Source: Photorhabdus luminescens subsp. luminescens (GTDB taxonomy: Bacteria > Pseudomonadota > Gammaproteobacteria > Enterobacterales > Enterobacteriaceae). From it: 64,000 nucleotides of DNA. Each line of letters opens with the position of its first letter. Positions within the stretch are counted from its first letter, which is position 1. Positions 45,855 through 54,884 of the stretch are shown in pieces. The translations under genes were made by a program, and so were the position numbers. The notes beneath the pieces are model-generated. The model was given only the letters and a program-made list of their open reading frames with translations, made no database searches and was not told the origin of the DNA. Location of the stretch: assembly GCF_001083805.1 (NCBI RefSeq), contig NZ_JXSK01000006.1, forward strand, positions 62,001 to 126,000, written 5' to 3'.

Positions 45855-46371
45855 AATTGCGCCGGCGATAGCGGCGATAACATTACTGCTGACAGGCTGT
45901 GGTCTGACTCAGACCGTGACTGATGGCACGGCAGCGGCCACCCGATCCCTTTTTCATAAGCAGGTGAAAACGTTACATCTGGATTTTATTCCACGGGCAG
46001 CGGTCAATACCGATGTTGGAGAAAATGTTGCGCTGTCCGTCCCGGCATTGGTTCGGGTCTATCAGTTGCGGGATAACAAAGCTATAGAAAAGGCGGATTA
46101 TGCGGATTTGTTGGATGACGGCGATCGGATACTGAGCGCTGATTATCTGGCGAGTCAGGAGGTGGTAGTGAAACCGGGTAGTCATGCCTCTCTTGATATG
46201 CCGATGGCGGCGCAGGCGAAATATGTGGCTGTAGTGGGGTTGTTCAGAAACCCCGATTTAGCCAAGGGGACTTGGCGTCGGATCATAAAACGCAATGAAT
46301 TGTTACCGGATGGGCCTCGTATTATCGAGCTCAATGCCAGCGGCTTGACTTTATTGCCTGAAAAGGAGTGA
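45832..46371 (+). CDS. tssJ: Type VI secretion outer-membrane lipoprotein TssJ
   Basis: Protein of 179 residues with a lipoprotein signal: a hydrophobic stretch and lipobox LLTGC, acylated Cys23. The mature domain contains SVPALVRVYQLRDNKAIEKADY and PMAAQAKYVAVVGLFRNP, diagnostic for TssJ/VasD. It anchors the TssLM complex to the outer membrane. There is an AGGAGG ribosome site within the end of tssG, and it is followed 4 nt later by tssE. Confidence 0.94.
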   Translation: MLTIPFYKIAPAIAAITLLLTGCGLTQTVTDGTAAATRSLFHKQVKTLHLDFIPRAAVNTDVGENVALSVPALVRVYQLRDNKAIEKADYADLLDDGDRILSADYLASQEVVVKPGSHASLDMPMAAQAKYVAVVGLFRNPDLAKGTWRRIIKRNELLPDGPRIIELNASGLTLLPEKE

Positions 46372-46375
46372 GTAA

Positions 46376-46804
46376 ATGAAAAAACCTTCTCTGTATGAAA
46401 GCCTTTTCGGTAATTTTAACTGCGGTTTGGAGTTGCATCAGGTGAGCGAAGAAGATCAGGTCATTTTGTCGGTATTAGACAATATGCAACGTATCCTCAA
46501 TAGCCGTGCCGGTTCGCTCACCCATCTGCCCGATTATGGTCTGCCTGATCTGCACACCATTCTGCGAGGGTTGCCTGCGTCGTCACAGCGCTTGGTCTCG
46601 ACGATTGAGCACACTTTGTTGATCTATGAACCGCGTTTGAAACGAGTTGATGTTACGTTATTGCCGGAGCTTGCGCCGGGGCATCTGCGTTATGACATTA
46701 ACGCTGAACTCAAAGGTGTGGGTCTGGTGCGTTTTAGTACCGAGTTCGTGCCGGAAGGGAATGTGTTGGTCCGCCATTTACGCCAGCAAGGGTATATAGA
46801 TTAA
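46376..46804 (+). CDS. tssE: Type VI secretion baseplate protein TssE (gp25-like)
   Basis: Protein of 142 residues beginning KKPSLYESLFGNF and carrying NMQRILNSRAGSLTHLPDYGLPD and HTLLIYEPRLKRVDVTL, typical of gp25-like baseplate proteins. It is thought to nucleate sheath assembly with TssFG. AAGGAG precedes the ATG. It is the last T6SS gene in the window; a terminator and IS debris follow, with no tssH or tssA. Confidence 0.94.
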   Translation: MKKPSLYESLFGNFNCGLELHQVSEEDQVILSVLDNMQRILNSRAGSLTHLPDYGLPDLHTILRGLPASSQRLVSTIEHTLLIYEPRLKRVDVTLLPELAPGHLRYDINAELKGVGLVRFSTEFVPEGNVLVRHLRQQGYID

Positions 46805-46850
46805 GCATTTGTGTATATTTTGTTACTCATGACAATTTGTAATACGAGTG

Positions 46851-46888
46851 AAGGCTTGCCATTGTTGAGCAAGCCTTTGTAGTTTTTA
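46851..46888 (+). terminator. Rho-independent terminator after tssE
   Basis: Perfect 9-bp stem AAGGCTTGC / GCAAGCCTT with a 9-nt loop, followed by TGTAGTTTTT. It closes the tssF-tssG-tssJ-tssE operon. Confidence 0.8.
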
Positions 46889-46940
46889 AGAGAGAATTCG
46901 ATCTAGAAAATCTAAAGCTGATTGAGTATTAGATAAGAAT

Positions 46941-47396
46941 TCATAATGATGCTACGCCGATTTTATTCATTCTTGGTTTTTGCTGTGCTGAAATCGACGC
47001 CAGGAAGGCATCAACATAATTTAGCAAGAGCCACATCGATTGCAGTTGTGGTTCCGTGCGACTGTTTCATGCAACGATTGCCAGAGCCGTTCTATTTTAT
47101 TCAACCAAGGGGAATAACTCGGTAAAAATAAGAGGTTAAATTTCGGATGCTGTGCCAACCAATGTTTGACTTTCTGACTGCTATGGACGCAATAATTATC
47201 TAAGATTAATGTGAGCGTTTTCGCATCGGGATAGTGGCTATTAAGCTCATCTAACATCCTGATAAATAAATTAGAGTCCTTTTTTGTCCCTTTAACATAG
47301 GTGACTTTCCCTGTTTGGTCATTGAGACAGCCAGCAAGGTAATATTTTTTATTTTTTTCTGGCGTGACAAGGTTTATTTTTACTTGTAAAGATACT
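46941..47396 (-). pseudogene. Decayed IS630-family transposase, 5' truncated and frameshifted
   Basis: The minus strand encodes TPEKNKKYYLAGCLNDQTG, then LTLILDNYCVHSSQKVKHWL, FLPSYSPWLNKIERLWQSLH and ETVARNH. These are the DDE-superfamily motifs of IS630 (LDNxxxH and the LPxYSPxLNxIExxW block). The frame breaks near 47030 and continues in another frame as SMWLLLNYVDAFLASISAQ. The N-terminal half is missing upstream of 47396. No inverted repeats were found. Confidence 0.85.
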
Positions 47397-47798
47397 TTTT
47401 AGCGTATTTTAAGACGTAGGATTATTAGCAAAATCTGTTATAAATTTTCTTCAATGCAAATACTAATTGTCTGTTTATTTTCTGGATGTGTTCTGTCTTT
47501 CGGAAAAATAAGGTGTAATTATTTATCTATAACTTAATACTTTAATTTTTTTCGATGTCTGGTGAGTTGAATGTTATTAACAGAAATATAATTAATTGAT
47601 ACTTTGATAAGGCTGTTATTATTATGTGAATCTACCTGGTATTTGATTATTTAAGCGCTTATATTAATGCTTTCGGTAAAGATTTTCCTGAGAAAATCTG
47701 GGAAGATGTTTTTTGTAACTGGGTTGCGGGTTTTCTAGAGATATTATAGCGTTGACAATGAGTGGCGATGACTAACTAATAAGATAGAGAAACAGATT
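47397..47798. other. Intergenic region before the Rpn-type gene
   Basis: About 400 bp of AT-rich sequence with no supported gene. It lies between IS debris and the rpn-type gene and probably includes that gene's promoter. I see no clear structured element. Confidence 0.4.
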
Positions 47799-48749
47799 GT
47801 GGCAAAGAAAGAAAAACGGCCTCACCATGATGCCTTATTCAAACATTTTTTAACGCAGCCTGAAACGGCTAGGGAGTTTTTATCCCTTTATCTGCCCGAA
47901 GAGATCCAGTCGTTGTGTGATTTAGCCACATTGAAACTGGAGCCTGGCAGTTTTGTGGACCGGCATTTACGTCAACTGCACAGTGATGTGTTGTACTCGG
48001 TTGAAACGGTTCAGGGACGAGGTTATATTTATTGCCTGATTGAACATCAGTCCACTCCTGACCCATTGATGGCCTGGCGATTGATGTATTACGCCATGTC
48101 AGCGATGGCGGCTCACCTGAAAAAAGGCCATACTGAACTCCCTTTGGTGGCGCCTCTGCTGTTTTATCATGGTGAGGTTCGTCCTTATCCTTACACAAAC
48201 CGGTGGCTGGATTGTTTTACGCTCCCTGAACAGGCTGCTCGCTTATACCGTCAGGCGTTTCCGTTGGTGGACGTCAGTGTGCTCAGCGATGAAGAAATCC
48301 TGACACATAAAGGCGTTGCGCTGATGGAGCTGGTGCAAAAACATATTCGTTGTAGGGATATGCTGGAATGGGTCCCCCACTTGGTGGAACTTTTGAATGC
48401 AGGGTATAATACAACCGAGCAGCGCAATGTTGTGTTAAGCTATATTTTACTGAATGGACATACGCTGGATCTCTCCCAATTTGTCCATCAACTGATTGAA
48501 CAATCTCCGGAGCATGAAACGATGTTGATGACTATTGCAGAACAGCTTGAACAAAAAGGGCTTGAGCGAGGTATTGAGCAAGGCCGAACAGAAGGTAGAG
48601 AGGAAGGTAGAGAGGAAGGTAGAGAGGAAGGTAGAGCTGAAAATAAACTGGAAACGGCTCGCGCCTTATTACGACATGGTGTCAGTCTGGACATTATTGT
48701 CACCAGTACCGGGCTGAGCCGGGATAAAATCGAAGCGTTAAAGCATTAA
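47799..48749 (+). CDS. Rpn-family recombination-promoting nuclease (PD-(D/E)XK, YhgA-like)
   Basis: Product of 316 residues from a GTG start. It opens with HHDALFKHFLTQPETAREFLSLYLP and has DVLYSVETVQGRGYIYCLIEHQS, which carries the PD-(D/E)XK catalytic signature (Asp, then E-x-Q) of RpnA/B/C proteins. These are DNA endonucleases related to IS-derived transposases that raise recA-independent recombination. The C-terminal region has four copies of a 12-bp repeat encoding EGRE (48591-48638), then a conserved LLRHGVSLDIIV...GLSRDKIEALKH end. The repeat number could change by slippage. Confidence 0.9.
   Translation: MAKKEKRPHHDALFKHFLTQPETAREFLSLYLPEEIQSLCDLATLKLEPGSFVDRHLRQLHSDVLYSVETVQGRGYIYCLIEHQSTPDPLMAWRLMYYAMSAMAAHLKKGHTELPLVAPLLFYHGEVRPYPYTNRWLDCFTLPEQAARLYRQAFPLVDVSVLSDEEILTHKGVALMELVQKHIRCRDMLEWVPHLVELLNAGYNTTEQRNVVLSYILLNGHTLDLSQFVHQLIEQSPEHETMLMTIAEQLEQKGLERGIEQGRTEGREEGREEGREEGRAENKLETARALLRHGVSLDIIVTSTGLSRDKIEALKH
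48591..48638 (+). repeat. 12-bp tandem repeat (GAAGGTAGAGAG), four copies, inside the rpn-type gene
   Basis: Three exact copies and a fourth ending in CT. It encodes a charged EGRE linker in frame, so copy-number changes would only lengthen or shorten the linker. Confidence 0.85.
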
Positions 48750-48770
48750 ATTAATCTTCTCTTTCACTGT

Positions 48771-48803
48771 AAAATGCCGATATTCAAGATCGGCATTTTT
48801 GTT
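48771..48803 (+). terminator. Terminator hairpin after the rpn-type gene
   Basis: Perfect 10-bp stem AAAATGCCGA / TCGGCATTTT with a 9-nt loop and TTTTTGTTCTT downstream. A slightly decayed copy is present about 360 bp further on as part of the tandem duplication. Confidence 0.75.
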
Positions 48804-48878
48804 CTTATTCAAGGTGATGGCTACACAGGGAACTTTTACGTTTACCCAGTTAAGCTGAAACCGGTCAGACTGAAGCAA

Positions 48879-49103
48879 CAATCTCCGGAGCATGAAACGA
48901 TGTTGATGACTATTGCAGAACAGCTTGAACAAAAAGGGCGCGAGCAAGGTATTAAATTAGGTATTGAGGAAGGTAGAGAGGAAGGCCGAGCTAAAAGTAA
49001 ACTGGAAACGGCTCGTGCCTTATTACGGCATGGCGTGAGTTTGGACATTATTGTCAGCAGTACCGGACTGAGTCGGGATAAAATCGAAGCGTTAAAGCAT
49101 TAA
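48879..49103 (+). pseudogene. Duplicated 3' end of the rpn-type gene
   Basis: In-frame copy of the last 83 codons of the upstream gene (SPEHETMLMTIAEQLEQKG, then TARALLRHGVSLDIIV and GLSRDKIEALKH). It has only a short charged linker and no nuclease domain. The open frame extends back to 48774, but that start lies inside the terminator stem, so translation as an independent protein is doubtful. Confidence 0.75.
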
Positions 49104-49232
49104 ATTAATCTTCTCGTTCACAGCAAAATGTGGATATTCAAGATCGGCATTTTTGTTCTTATTCGAGGTGATAGTTATACAGGGGACTTTTACATTTGCC
49201 CGGCGAAGCTGAAACCTATCAGACGGAAGCAA

Positions 49233-49799
49233 CTTTATAGAGGACGAAATGGCATCCTAAGTGCATGGGGAACGCGATTAAGTTAGTTGTTTGCGACTCG
49301 TTCTGTTTCGTTAAAACTTCAATGTTCATGTGCCTGATATGACCTCTTATTGCTGATTTTGGCCTCCTAACAGAGTTCATGGACCCCTTTGTTGTAAGAT
49401 ATCAAAGTTTAAAAATTCTAGTACCCGGGAATTTGCCACATAATGCAATGATTAAGAGACATTGATATTTTGAAGGTGTTATTGTGACTTTAAAATGTCA
49501 CTTTTGGAATGAAAGAGTGGGGGGGGATTAGTTTTATCTTCTGAGGAGACCCTTTGCTGTTTTAATGGCGCCTGTAATTAATCTTTATGGAATTTTATTT
49601 GCTGTGGTTATTTCAATGTCTATTGCACATTTCCCTGAATGTGCTTTTATTTAATAATAATCGTATCATCGTTTGGGCTGTTTTGTATTTAAGCTTTAAG
49701 AGGAAAGATAAGGGGCAATCATGTTTTTTTCAACTAAAATTAATAAATCATTCTTTTATTAAGGGAGTTAATAGGGTAAATTAAGTTGGCTATTTAATT
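49233..49799. other. Intergenic stretch between the rpn duplication and an IS remnant
   Basis: About 570 bp. I see no supported gene. An open frame at 49587-49784 (65 residues) has no ribosome site and no recognisable content. A G8 run occurs at 49519-49526. Confidence 0.4.
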
Positions 49800-50440
49800 A
49801 ATTAATCCGAACGCCATCACTGGCAAATTGTCTTCTGAGTAGAAAATTTTCAGTGATGGTTTTTTTAATTTAAGGCAGTAAGCAATCACACCACCTAAAA
49901 CGGTCAACAGACATCCTGTTATACTTCGGTGGCGCGAATGCGCTATTTGAGAAAGGGTTTTTAATTGCCCATTAATCGTTTCGATGATAAAACACCTTGA
50001 TAACATGATCTTATCCTACTCTGCCAGCATACGCGCTTTCATGTTACGACGTTTCTGCGTAATGAAAGTGACACTCGTTTTGGCTAAATCGTCTGCCAGT
50101 TCCTGGCTGAGATAACCTTTATCTCCATAGAGAGAACCTGTTAAAACCCTCTCATCGAGTTTTTCCTCGTTTTGCGCTCCCCTCAAAAACCTTATGACGG
50201 GCAATGCGGATATTATGACAAATACGCAAACTTGCGGAATCAATAAAAGCAATGCTAGTCGGTTTCCCTTTTAATTGGGTCAGATAACTGCACAATGGCG
50301 CCAAAATGGAAGGCGCGACACGAATAAAACAGGTATAGCTGAGCAAGGCGGGAAAATCATTGTGGTGATGTTTCCAAATAGGCCCCTTTGCTCCCGGAAC
50401 AGGCTTCTCGTCAATTTCTTATCCAGAAAACAGGTTATAA
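49800..50440 (-). pseudogene. Decayed IS982-family transposase
   Basis: The minus strand reads, in broken frames, WKHHHNDFPALLSYTCFIRV, GKPTSIAFIDSASLRICHNIRI, RHKVFEGSAKRGKT, then after a gap GSLYGDKGYLSQELADDL and FITQKRRNMK, and finally IIETINGQLKTLSQIAHSRHRSITG and KKPSL. These are IS982 DDE-transposase landmarks. The 5' end is missing, a central segment (between AKRGKT and LYGDKGYLS) is deleted and at least two frame breaks are present. Confidence 0.85.
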
Positions 50441-50561
50441 TTAAATCAATAATGCTATATCCGCGGTAGCCTTAACTTATTAATAAGGCTACCGTTATTT
50501 CTTCTGGTATGTCCAGATTGAATTTTATTGTCAGAAGCAGAATAGTGTAATAATTAAATTG

Positions 50562-51236
50562 CTAGGACAATAAGAATTTCTCTGGTACATAATGATGGAA
50601 ATTATTTGCTAAACAGTATTCTTCCAGTTGTTGGCTGGAGTGAATACCTATCTTGCCATATATCCGAGCCATATAAGTTTCAACGGTATGGTAAGCAATA
50701 TTTAATTTCTGTCCAATCTGTTTCCTGGTATATTTTTGTAAAAAGAAAAAAATGATATCCCATTCACGCGGCGTAAAAATATCGCTTGGTGGTTGGAGTA
50801 TAATTGATGCTGGTAGTGTTTTATAATATAGATGTAGACTGGCTAATGAGTAATCTTTGGCTTTCCATGCATGAAGAAAGATGCCGGTACATTCGTTTTC
50901 ATCATTATAGAGTGGATATTTTTCCGAGAAATAAGATGATGGAAATGTATCTTTCCCATATGTATGTGTTTCAAGTGAACATATCCTTTGCCCTTGTTTC
51001 ATAACACTTTTATCGTGAATAACGAAATCTTTTGCAAATTCAGCCCCATTCCAGGGGAGTTCATTATCATATTTCCCCTCGTAATCAAATAAATCTGGGA
51101 GATCCTGGATTTGTCTAAATGCCAGATTACCAAAAATCCAACATGAGTCTTTGTCTTTGATTGCCCAAGGTTCATTACTTTGCTGCATGGTGTTAATGAC
51201 TTGGGATGAAATAGTTAGCTTATTGATTTTTTCCAT
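50562..51236 (-). CDS. PAS4-LuxR transcriptional regulator
   Basis: Protein of 224 residues: an N-terminal PAS4-type sensing domain (about 8-140, with SNEPWAIKDKDSCWIFGNLAF) and a C-terminal LuxR helix-turn-helix (about 152-215, TPREWDIIFFFLQKYTRKQIGQKL then HTVETYMARIYGKIG). PAS4-LuxR solos are expanded in Photorhabdus and thought to sense host signals rather than AHLs. It is 34 bp downstream of the truncated paralog, probably co-transcribed. It is paralogous to the gene at 52589. Confidence 0.88.
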   Translation of the reverse strand: MEKINKLTISSQVINTMQQSNEPWAIKDKDSCWIFGNLAFRQIQDLPDLFDYEGKYDNELPWNGAEFAKDFVIHDKSVMKQGQRICSLETHTYGKDTFPSSYFSEKYPLYNDENECTGIFLHAWKAKDYSLASLHLYYKTLPASIILQPPSDIFTPREWDIIFFFLQKYTRKQIGQKLNIAYHTVETYMARIYGKIGIHSSQQLEEYCLANNFHHYVPEKFLLS

Positions 51237-51270
51237 GGTGAGGTCCTATTGTGCAGTTAATGATTTAAAT

Positions 51271-51750
51271 TTACAATTCCCTGCTGCCAATAGTAAGAAA
51301 TCTTTCAGGAATATAAAGATGACAGTTATTTTTCTTACAGAAATTTGTTAATTCTATCTGTGGTGATAGATCAAATTTCTGGTAAATTGACTGAATATGG
51401 TTAACGACATCTTCACAGAGGGGAAATTTATCACAAATATAAGTTTGTTTAACTTGATGTTCGACAAACTGATGCGTTTCCAGTGAAGTGACGTGTTGCA
51501 TAGTTTGAATGGCTTCTTGATCCTGATGGTAGAATTCTTCTGCATGTTCGTCAATAGGTGAGGGTAATTCACCCATAGATAGCTCTATAATATCGTAATC
51601 TTCAGGAAGATTGAGCAGTTGATAAAAAGCATCGTTAGCATAAATAAATCTTGACTGGTGATCTCTGGCGCCCCAGGGTTCATTACTTTTATCCCACATT
51701 AGTGTTAATTGTGGCGTAATATGACAGGATTTGTTTCTTATATTTAACAT
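51271..51750 (-). pseudogene. PAS4-LuxR regulator with internal deletion of the linker and most of the HTH
   Basis: Start chosen at 51750 (MLNIRNKSCHITPQL) after AGGAGTTATT; the open frame extends back to 51909 without a start signal. The product is 159 residues and matches the 229-residue paralog at 53317-54006. However, it jumps from ICDKFPL directly to EDVVNHIQSIYQKF, an in-frame loss of about 70 residues covering the end of the PAS domain and the first HTH helices. It probably cannot bind DNA. It might still bind ligand or partners. Confidence 0.8.
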
Positions 51751-52405
51751 AATAACTCCTAAATTCCTATTTAGATTATTATCTGAATGGTTGCTTTTCC
51801 GATTATGTCTTAAGTGGACTGCTATATAATAGAATATAATGCTTTTCTCGTCAAAAAGCGTATGTTTATTAATTGATTTTTTACTATTTAATAATGAAAC
51901 TTTAAACATGAGATAATATAACTATATATACTATTTTAGATGAAGATTATTTGAGGAATTTGCCGAAAAAATAGTTGGAGTCCGTTGCTGTGCTTGCTGT
52001 TGAGCCTGATATCGGGTGTTTTTTAGTTGGAAATCATCCATCATTAATGGTAAATAAATGCAGATTATACTTGCAATTATCATCACCCTCATTGTTGTCA
52101 ATGAATGAATAATTATTTTTCCTAATGCTTAATAGCTGTTCTGTTAAATTATTTTATTTACTCTTCTTGGTAATGAAGAACAAATCTGAATAGTAGTATG
52201 AAAAAAACAATAGTTTTTGGACACATTTTTGATGTGACTTGAAGATTAAGCTAAGCAGATTACACCTGTTGTGTTAAGTATATACTCTTAGTTTTTCTCA
52301 TTGTTTGTGATCACTACCCTTTTAAAATAAAAGTTGGCAATGGTGACTCTTATTGGGATTAAGTAGTAAATACTTAATTAATGGAGCTAACGTAAGTTTG
52401 GTTTT
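51751..52405 (-). repeat. Duplicated upstream region of the LuxR pair, copy A
   Basis: About 650 bp upstream of the deleted LuxR gene, strongly similar to 54007-54660. A nearly identical core of about 90 bp (52235-52330) includes AAGTATATACTCTTAG. It is presumably the promoter region of the pair. No gene seen here. Confidence 0.8.
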
Positions 52406-52456
52406 AATCTTTTCATAATAAAATAATTTTTTATCATTATAAGTAAATTTTATTAC

Positions 52457-52564
52457 TTAATTGCCATAAGTAATAAATGAAGAACTATTTTTTACGCCCC
52501 ACGGTTTATGACTTATTCCGATTGTGTTAATAATTTGAGGTGATATTTTATAGTTCTTCTTCAT
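52457..52564 (-). pseudogene. N-terminal fragment of a third PAS4-LuxR type regulator
   Basis: Minus-strand frame of 35 codons: MKKNYKISPQIINTIGISHK, then PWGVKNSSSFITYGN and a stop. It aligns with the start of the two intact paralogs (VINTMQQSNEPWxIKDKDSCxxxGN). Nothing homologous follows, so only the first part of a gene remains. Confidence 0.7.
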
Positions 52565-52588
52565 AAAAACTCTGTTGTTATTTAGGAG

Positions 52589-53275
52589 TCAAGGAAACAT
52601 TTTGCTTTCTGGATGCACAAATCTTTCTGGTACATAGAGATCATAATCATTCGTGCGGCAATATTCTTCCAGTTGTTTGCTAGAATGAACACCAACTCTT
52701 TTATATATTCGTGAAAGATGGGTTTCAATAGTACGATAGGAAATATTTAACATCTTACCCATCTGCTTACTAGTATATTTGTGTAACATGAGGAAAATAA
52801 CATCCCATTCCCGTTGAGTAAATAAATCGGTTGGTGGTTGAAATAATATAGATGCAGGAAGTTTTCCATGAAATAGACGAGTGAATGAGAAATCCTGGGC
52901 TTTCCATCCATGAAAAAGGGTGCCGACACATTCGTAATCATCATTGTAGAGTGGATATTTTTCTTGGAAATAAGATGAAAGAAATGTATCTTTCCCATAC
53001 ATATGTGTTTCAAGCGAACAGACTCTTGATTCTTTCTCCATTACACTTTGATCGTGAATAATGAATTCTTTTGCAAACTCAGCTCCATCCCAGGGAATTT
53101 CATCATCATACCGTCCTTCATAATCAAATGAATCTGGAAGATTCTGGATATGCTTAAATGCTAAATTACCATAAATAAAACATGAGTCTTTATCTTTGAT
53201 CCCCCAAGGTTCATTACTTTGCTGCATAGTGTTAATGACTTGAGGTGAAAGATTTAATTTTTTGATTTTGTTCAT
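52589..53275 (-). CDS. PAS4-LuxR transcriptional regulator
   Basis: Protein of 228 residues, close paralog of the gene at 50562-51236: PAS4-type domain with SNEPWGIKDKDSCFIYGNLAF, then a LuxR HTH (TQREWDVIFLMLHKYTSKQMGK, RTIETHLSRIYKRVGVHSSKQ). It lies 41 bp downstream of the next paralog and is probably co-transcribed with it. Ligand unknown. Confidence 0.88.
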   Translation of the reverse strand: MNKIKKLNLSPQVINTMQQSNEPWGIKDKDSCFIYGNLAFKHIQNLPDSFDYEGRYDDEIPWDGAEFAKEFIIHDQSVMEKESRVCSLETHMYGKDTFLSSYFQEKYPLYNDDYECVGTLFHGWKAQDFSFTRLFHGKLPASILFQPPTDLFTQREWDVIFLMLHKYTSKQMGKMLNISYRTIETHLSRIYKRVGVHSSKQLEEYCRTNDYDLYVPERFVHPESKMFP

Positions 53276-53316
53276 AATGAGACCCTATTGTATAATTAAT
53301 TGTCAGTAATTTAAAT

Positions 53317-54006
53317 TTATAACTCCTTACTACCGATAGTAAGAAATCTTTCAGGAATATAAAGGTGGTAATTATTTTTCTTACAGAAATCTGCTAATTC
53401 TGTCTCTGGTGGTAAATTAAATTTCTGGTAAATTGACTGAATGTGATTAATGACATCTTCTGTGCTGATCATTAATTCTTTACTGATGCTCTCTTCATCT
53501 TGTGAGCGTAAGGTTAGAAAAAGCACTTCCCATTCGGTTTGCGTCAATATATTATTAGGCGGTATAAATTCTAGGGTTGATGGCAATGTTCTCTCATAAT
53601 AGTAAGAAACAGAAAAATCTTGAGCCTTATACATATGAAAGAAAATCCCAATGCAATCATTATTCCCATCAAAAAGGGGAAATTTATCACAAATATAGGT
53701 CTGTTTAACGTTATGTTCGCCAAACTTATGTGTTTCCAGTGAAGTGACGCGTTGCATAGTTTGGATAGCTTTTTGATCCTGACGGTGGGATTCTGCTGCA
53801 TATTCAGCAATAGGTGAGGGTAATTCACCCATAGAAAGCCCTATAATATCAAAATCTTCAGGAAGGTTGAGCAGTTGATGAAAAGCAGAGTTAGCATAAA
53901 TAAATCGTGACTGGTGATCTCTGGCGCCCCAGGGTTCATTGCTTTTATCCCACATCATGGTTAATTGTGGCGTAATAAGAGTGGATTTGTTTCTTATATT
54001 TGACAT
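53317..54006 (-). CDS. PAS4-LuxR type regulator, divergent HTH
   Basis: Protein of 229 residues (MSNIRNKSTLITPQLTMMW) after AGGAGTTACT. The PAS4-type domain has SNEPWGARDHQSRFIYANSAF. The C-terminal domain (TQTEWEVLFLTLRSQDEESISKELM, TEDVINHIQSIYQKF) is recognisable as LuxR type but departs from the consensus at the recognition helix (no TVxxH). First gene of the upstream pair, probably transcribed with 52589. Confidence 0.85.
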   Translation of the reverse strand: MSNIRNKSTLITPQLTMMWDKSNEPWGARDHQSRFIYANSAFHQLLNLPEDFDIIGLSMGELPSPIAEYAAESHRQDQKAIQTMQRVTSLETHKFGEHNVKQTYICDKFPLFDGNNDCIGIFFHMYKAQDFSVSYYYERTLPSTLEFIPPNNILTQTEWEVLFLTLRSQDEESISKELMISTEDVINHIQSIYQKFNLPPETELADFCKKNNYHLYIPERFLTIGSKEL

Positions 54007-54660
54007 AGTAACTCCTAAATTCTTATTTAAATGGTTATCTGAATGGTTGCTTTTTCGATTATGTGTTAAGTGGACTGCTATATAATAGAATATAATACTT
54101 TCTTCGTCAAAAAGCGTATGTTTATTAATTGAATTTTTACTATTTTATAATGAAACTTTAAATGGCAGGAAATATAACTATATATATTATTTTAGGTGTG
54201 GATTATTTGAGTATTTATTGAAAGAGTCGTTGGAAGCTGTTGCTGCGCTCGCTGTTGTGCCTGATATCAGCCACTTTTTAGCTGGAAAGCATCCATCATT
54301 AATAGCAAATAGGTGCAGATTATACCTGCAATTATCAATATCATCATTGTTGTCAATGAATAAATAATTATTTGTCCTAATGCTTAATAGCTGTTTTGTT
54401 AAACTATTTTATTTACTCTTCTTGGTGATGAAGAACAAAGCTGAACAGTAGTATGAAAAAAACGATAGTTTTTGGGCACATTTTTGATGTGACTTGAAGA
54501 TTAAGCTAAGCAGATTACACCTGTTGTGTTAAGTATATACTCTTAGTTTTTCTCATTGTTTGTGATCACTACCCTTTTAAAAGGATAGCTGGCAATAGTT
54601 ACACTCATTGGGATTAAGTAGTAAACACTTAATGAACGACGCTAACATAAATTTGGTTTT
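54007..54660 (-). repeat. Duplicated upstream region of the LuxR pair, copy B
   Basis: Counterpart of 51751-52405. The two copies bracket the regulatory region of each LuxR pair and define a segmental duplication of roughly 2.2 kb with the genes. Confidence 0.8.
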
Positions 54661-54756
54661 TTCTATTTCAGTGATTTCCAGGTTATTTTTATTGACCGCA
54701 AATAGGTTTAAGTTAACATTTCCATCATCTTAGCCTGGGTAATAATTAACCTTAGC

Positions 54757-54884
54757 TATACCCGTTATCTTTCAAGTTGCCTCTTTGTTGGCTGCACTCA
54801 CTCACCCCGGTCACATCGTTATCTATGCTCCCGGGGATTCGCTCCCTTGCCGCCGCGATGCATCTTGAAATCCATAGGGTATAT
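54757..54884. repeat. ERIC element
   Basis: About 128 bp bounded by TATACCCGTTATCTTTCAAG and, in inverted order, CTTGAAATCCATAGGGTATA. The core has GCTCCCGGGGATTCGC and CACTCACCCCGGTCAC, which match the two conserved arms of the enterobacterial repetitive intergenic consensus. It folds into a long imperfect hairpin. Confidence 0.85.

Larger units (their letters stand above)
48501..49232 (+). repeat. Tandem duplication of the rpn 3' end plus terminator region
   Basis: Unit 1 runs from 48501 to 48878 and unit 2 from 48879 to about 49232. Both hold the C-terminal codons, stop, hairpin and the following 100 bp. Unit 2 has fewer linker repeats and scattered substitutions, so the event is not recent. 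Confidence 0.85.

Noticed and set aside
48591..48638. 12-bp tandem repeats as a possible regulatory iteron set
   Set aside because: They lie inside the rpn-type coding sequence, are in frame and encode an EGRE linker.
49587..49784. 65-codon plus-strand frame in the rpn/IS gap
   Set aside because: No ribosome site, and the composition is that expected from AT-rich non-coding DNA.
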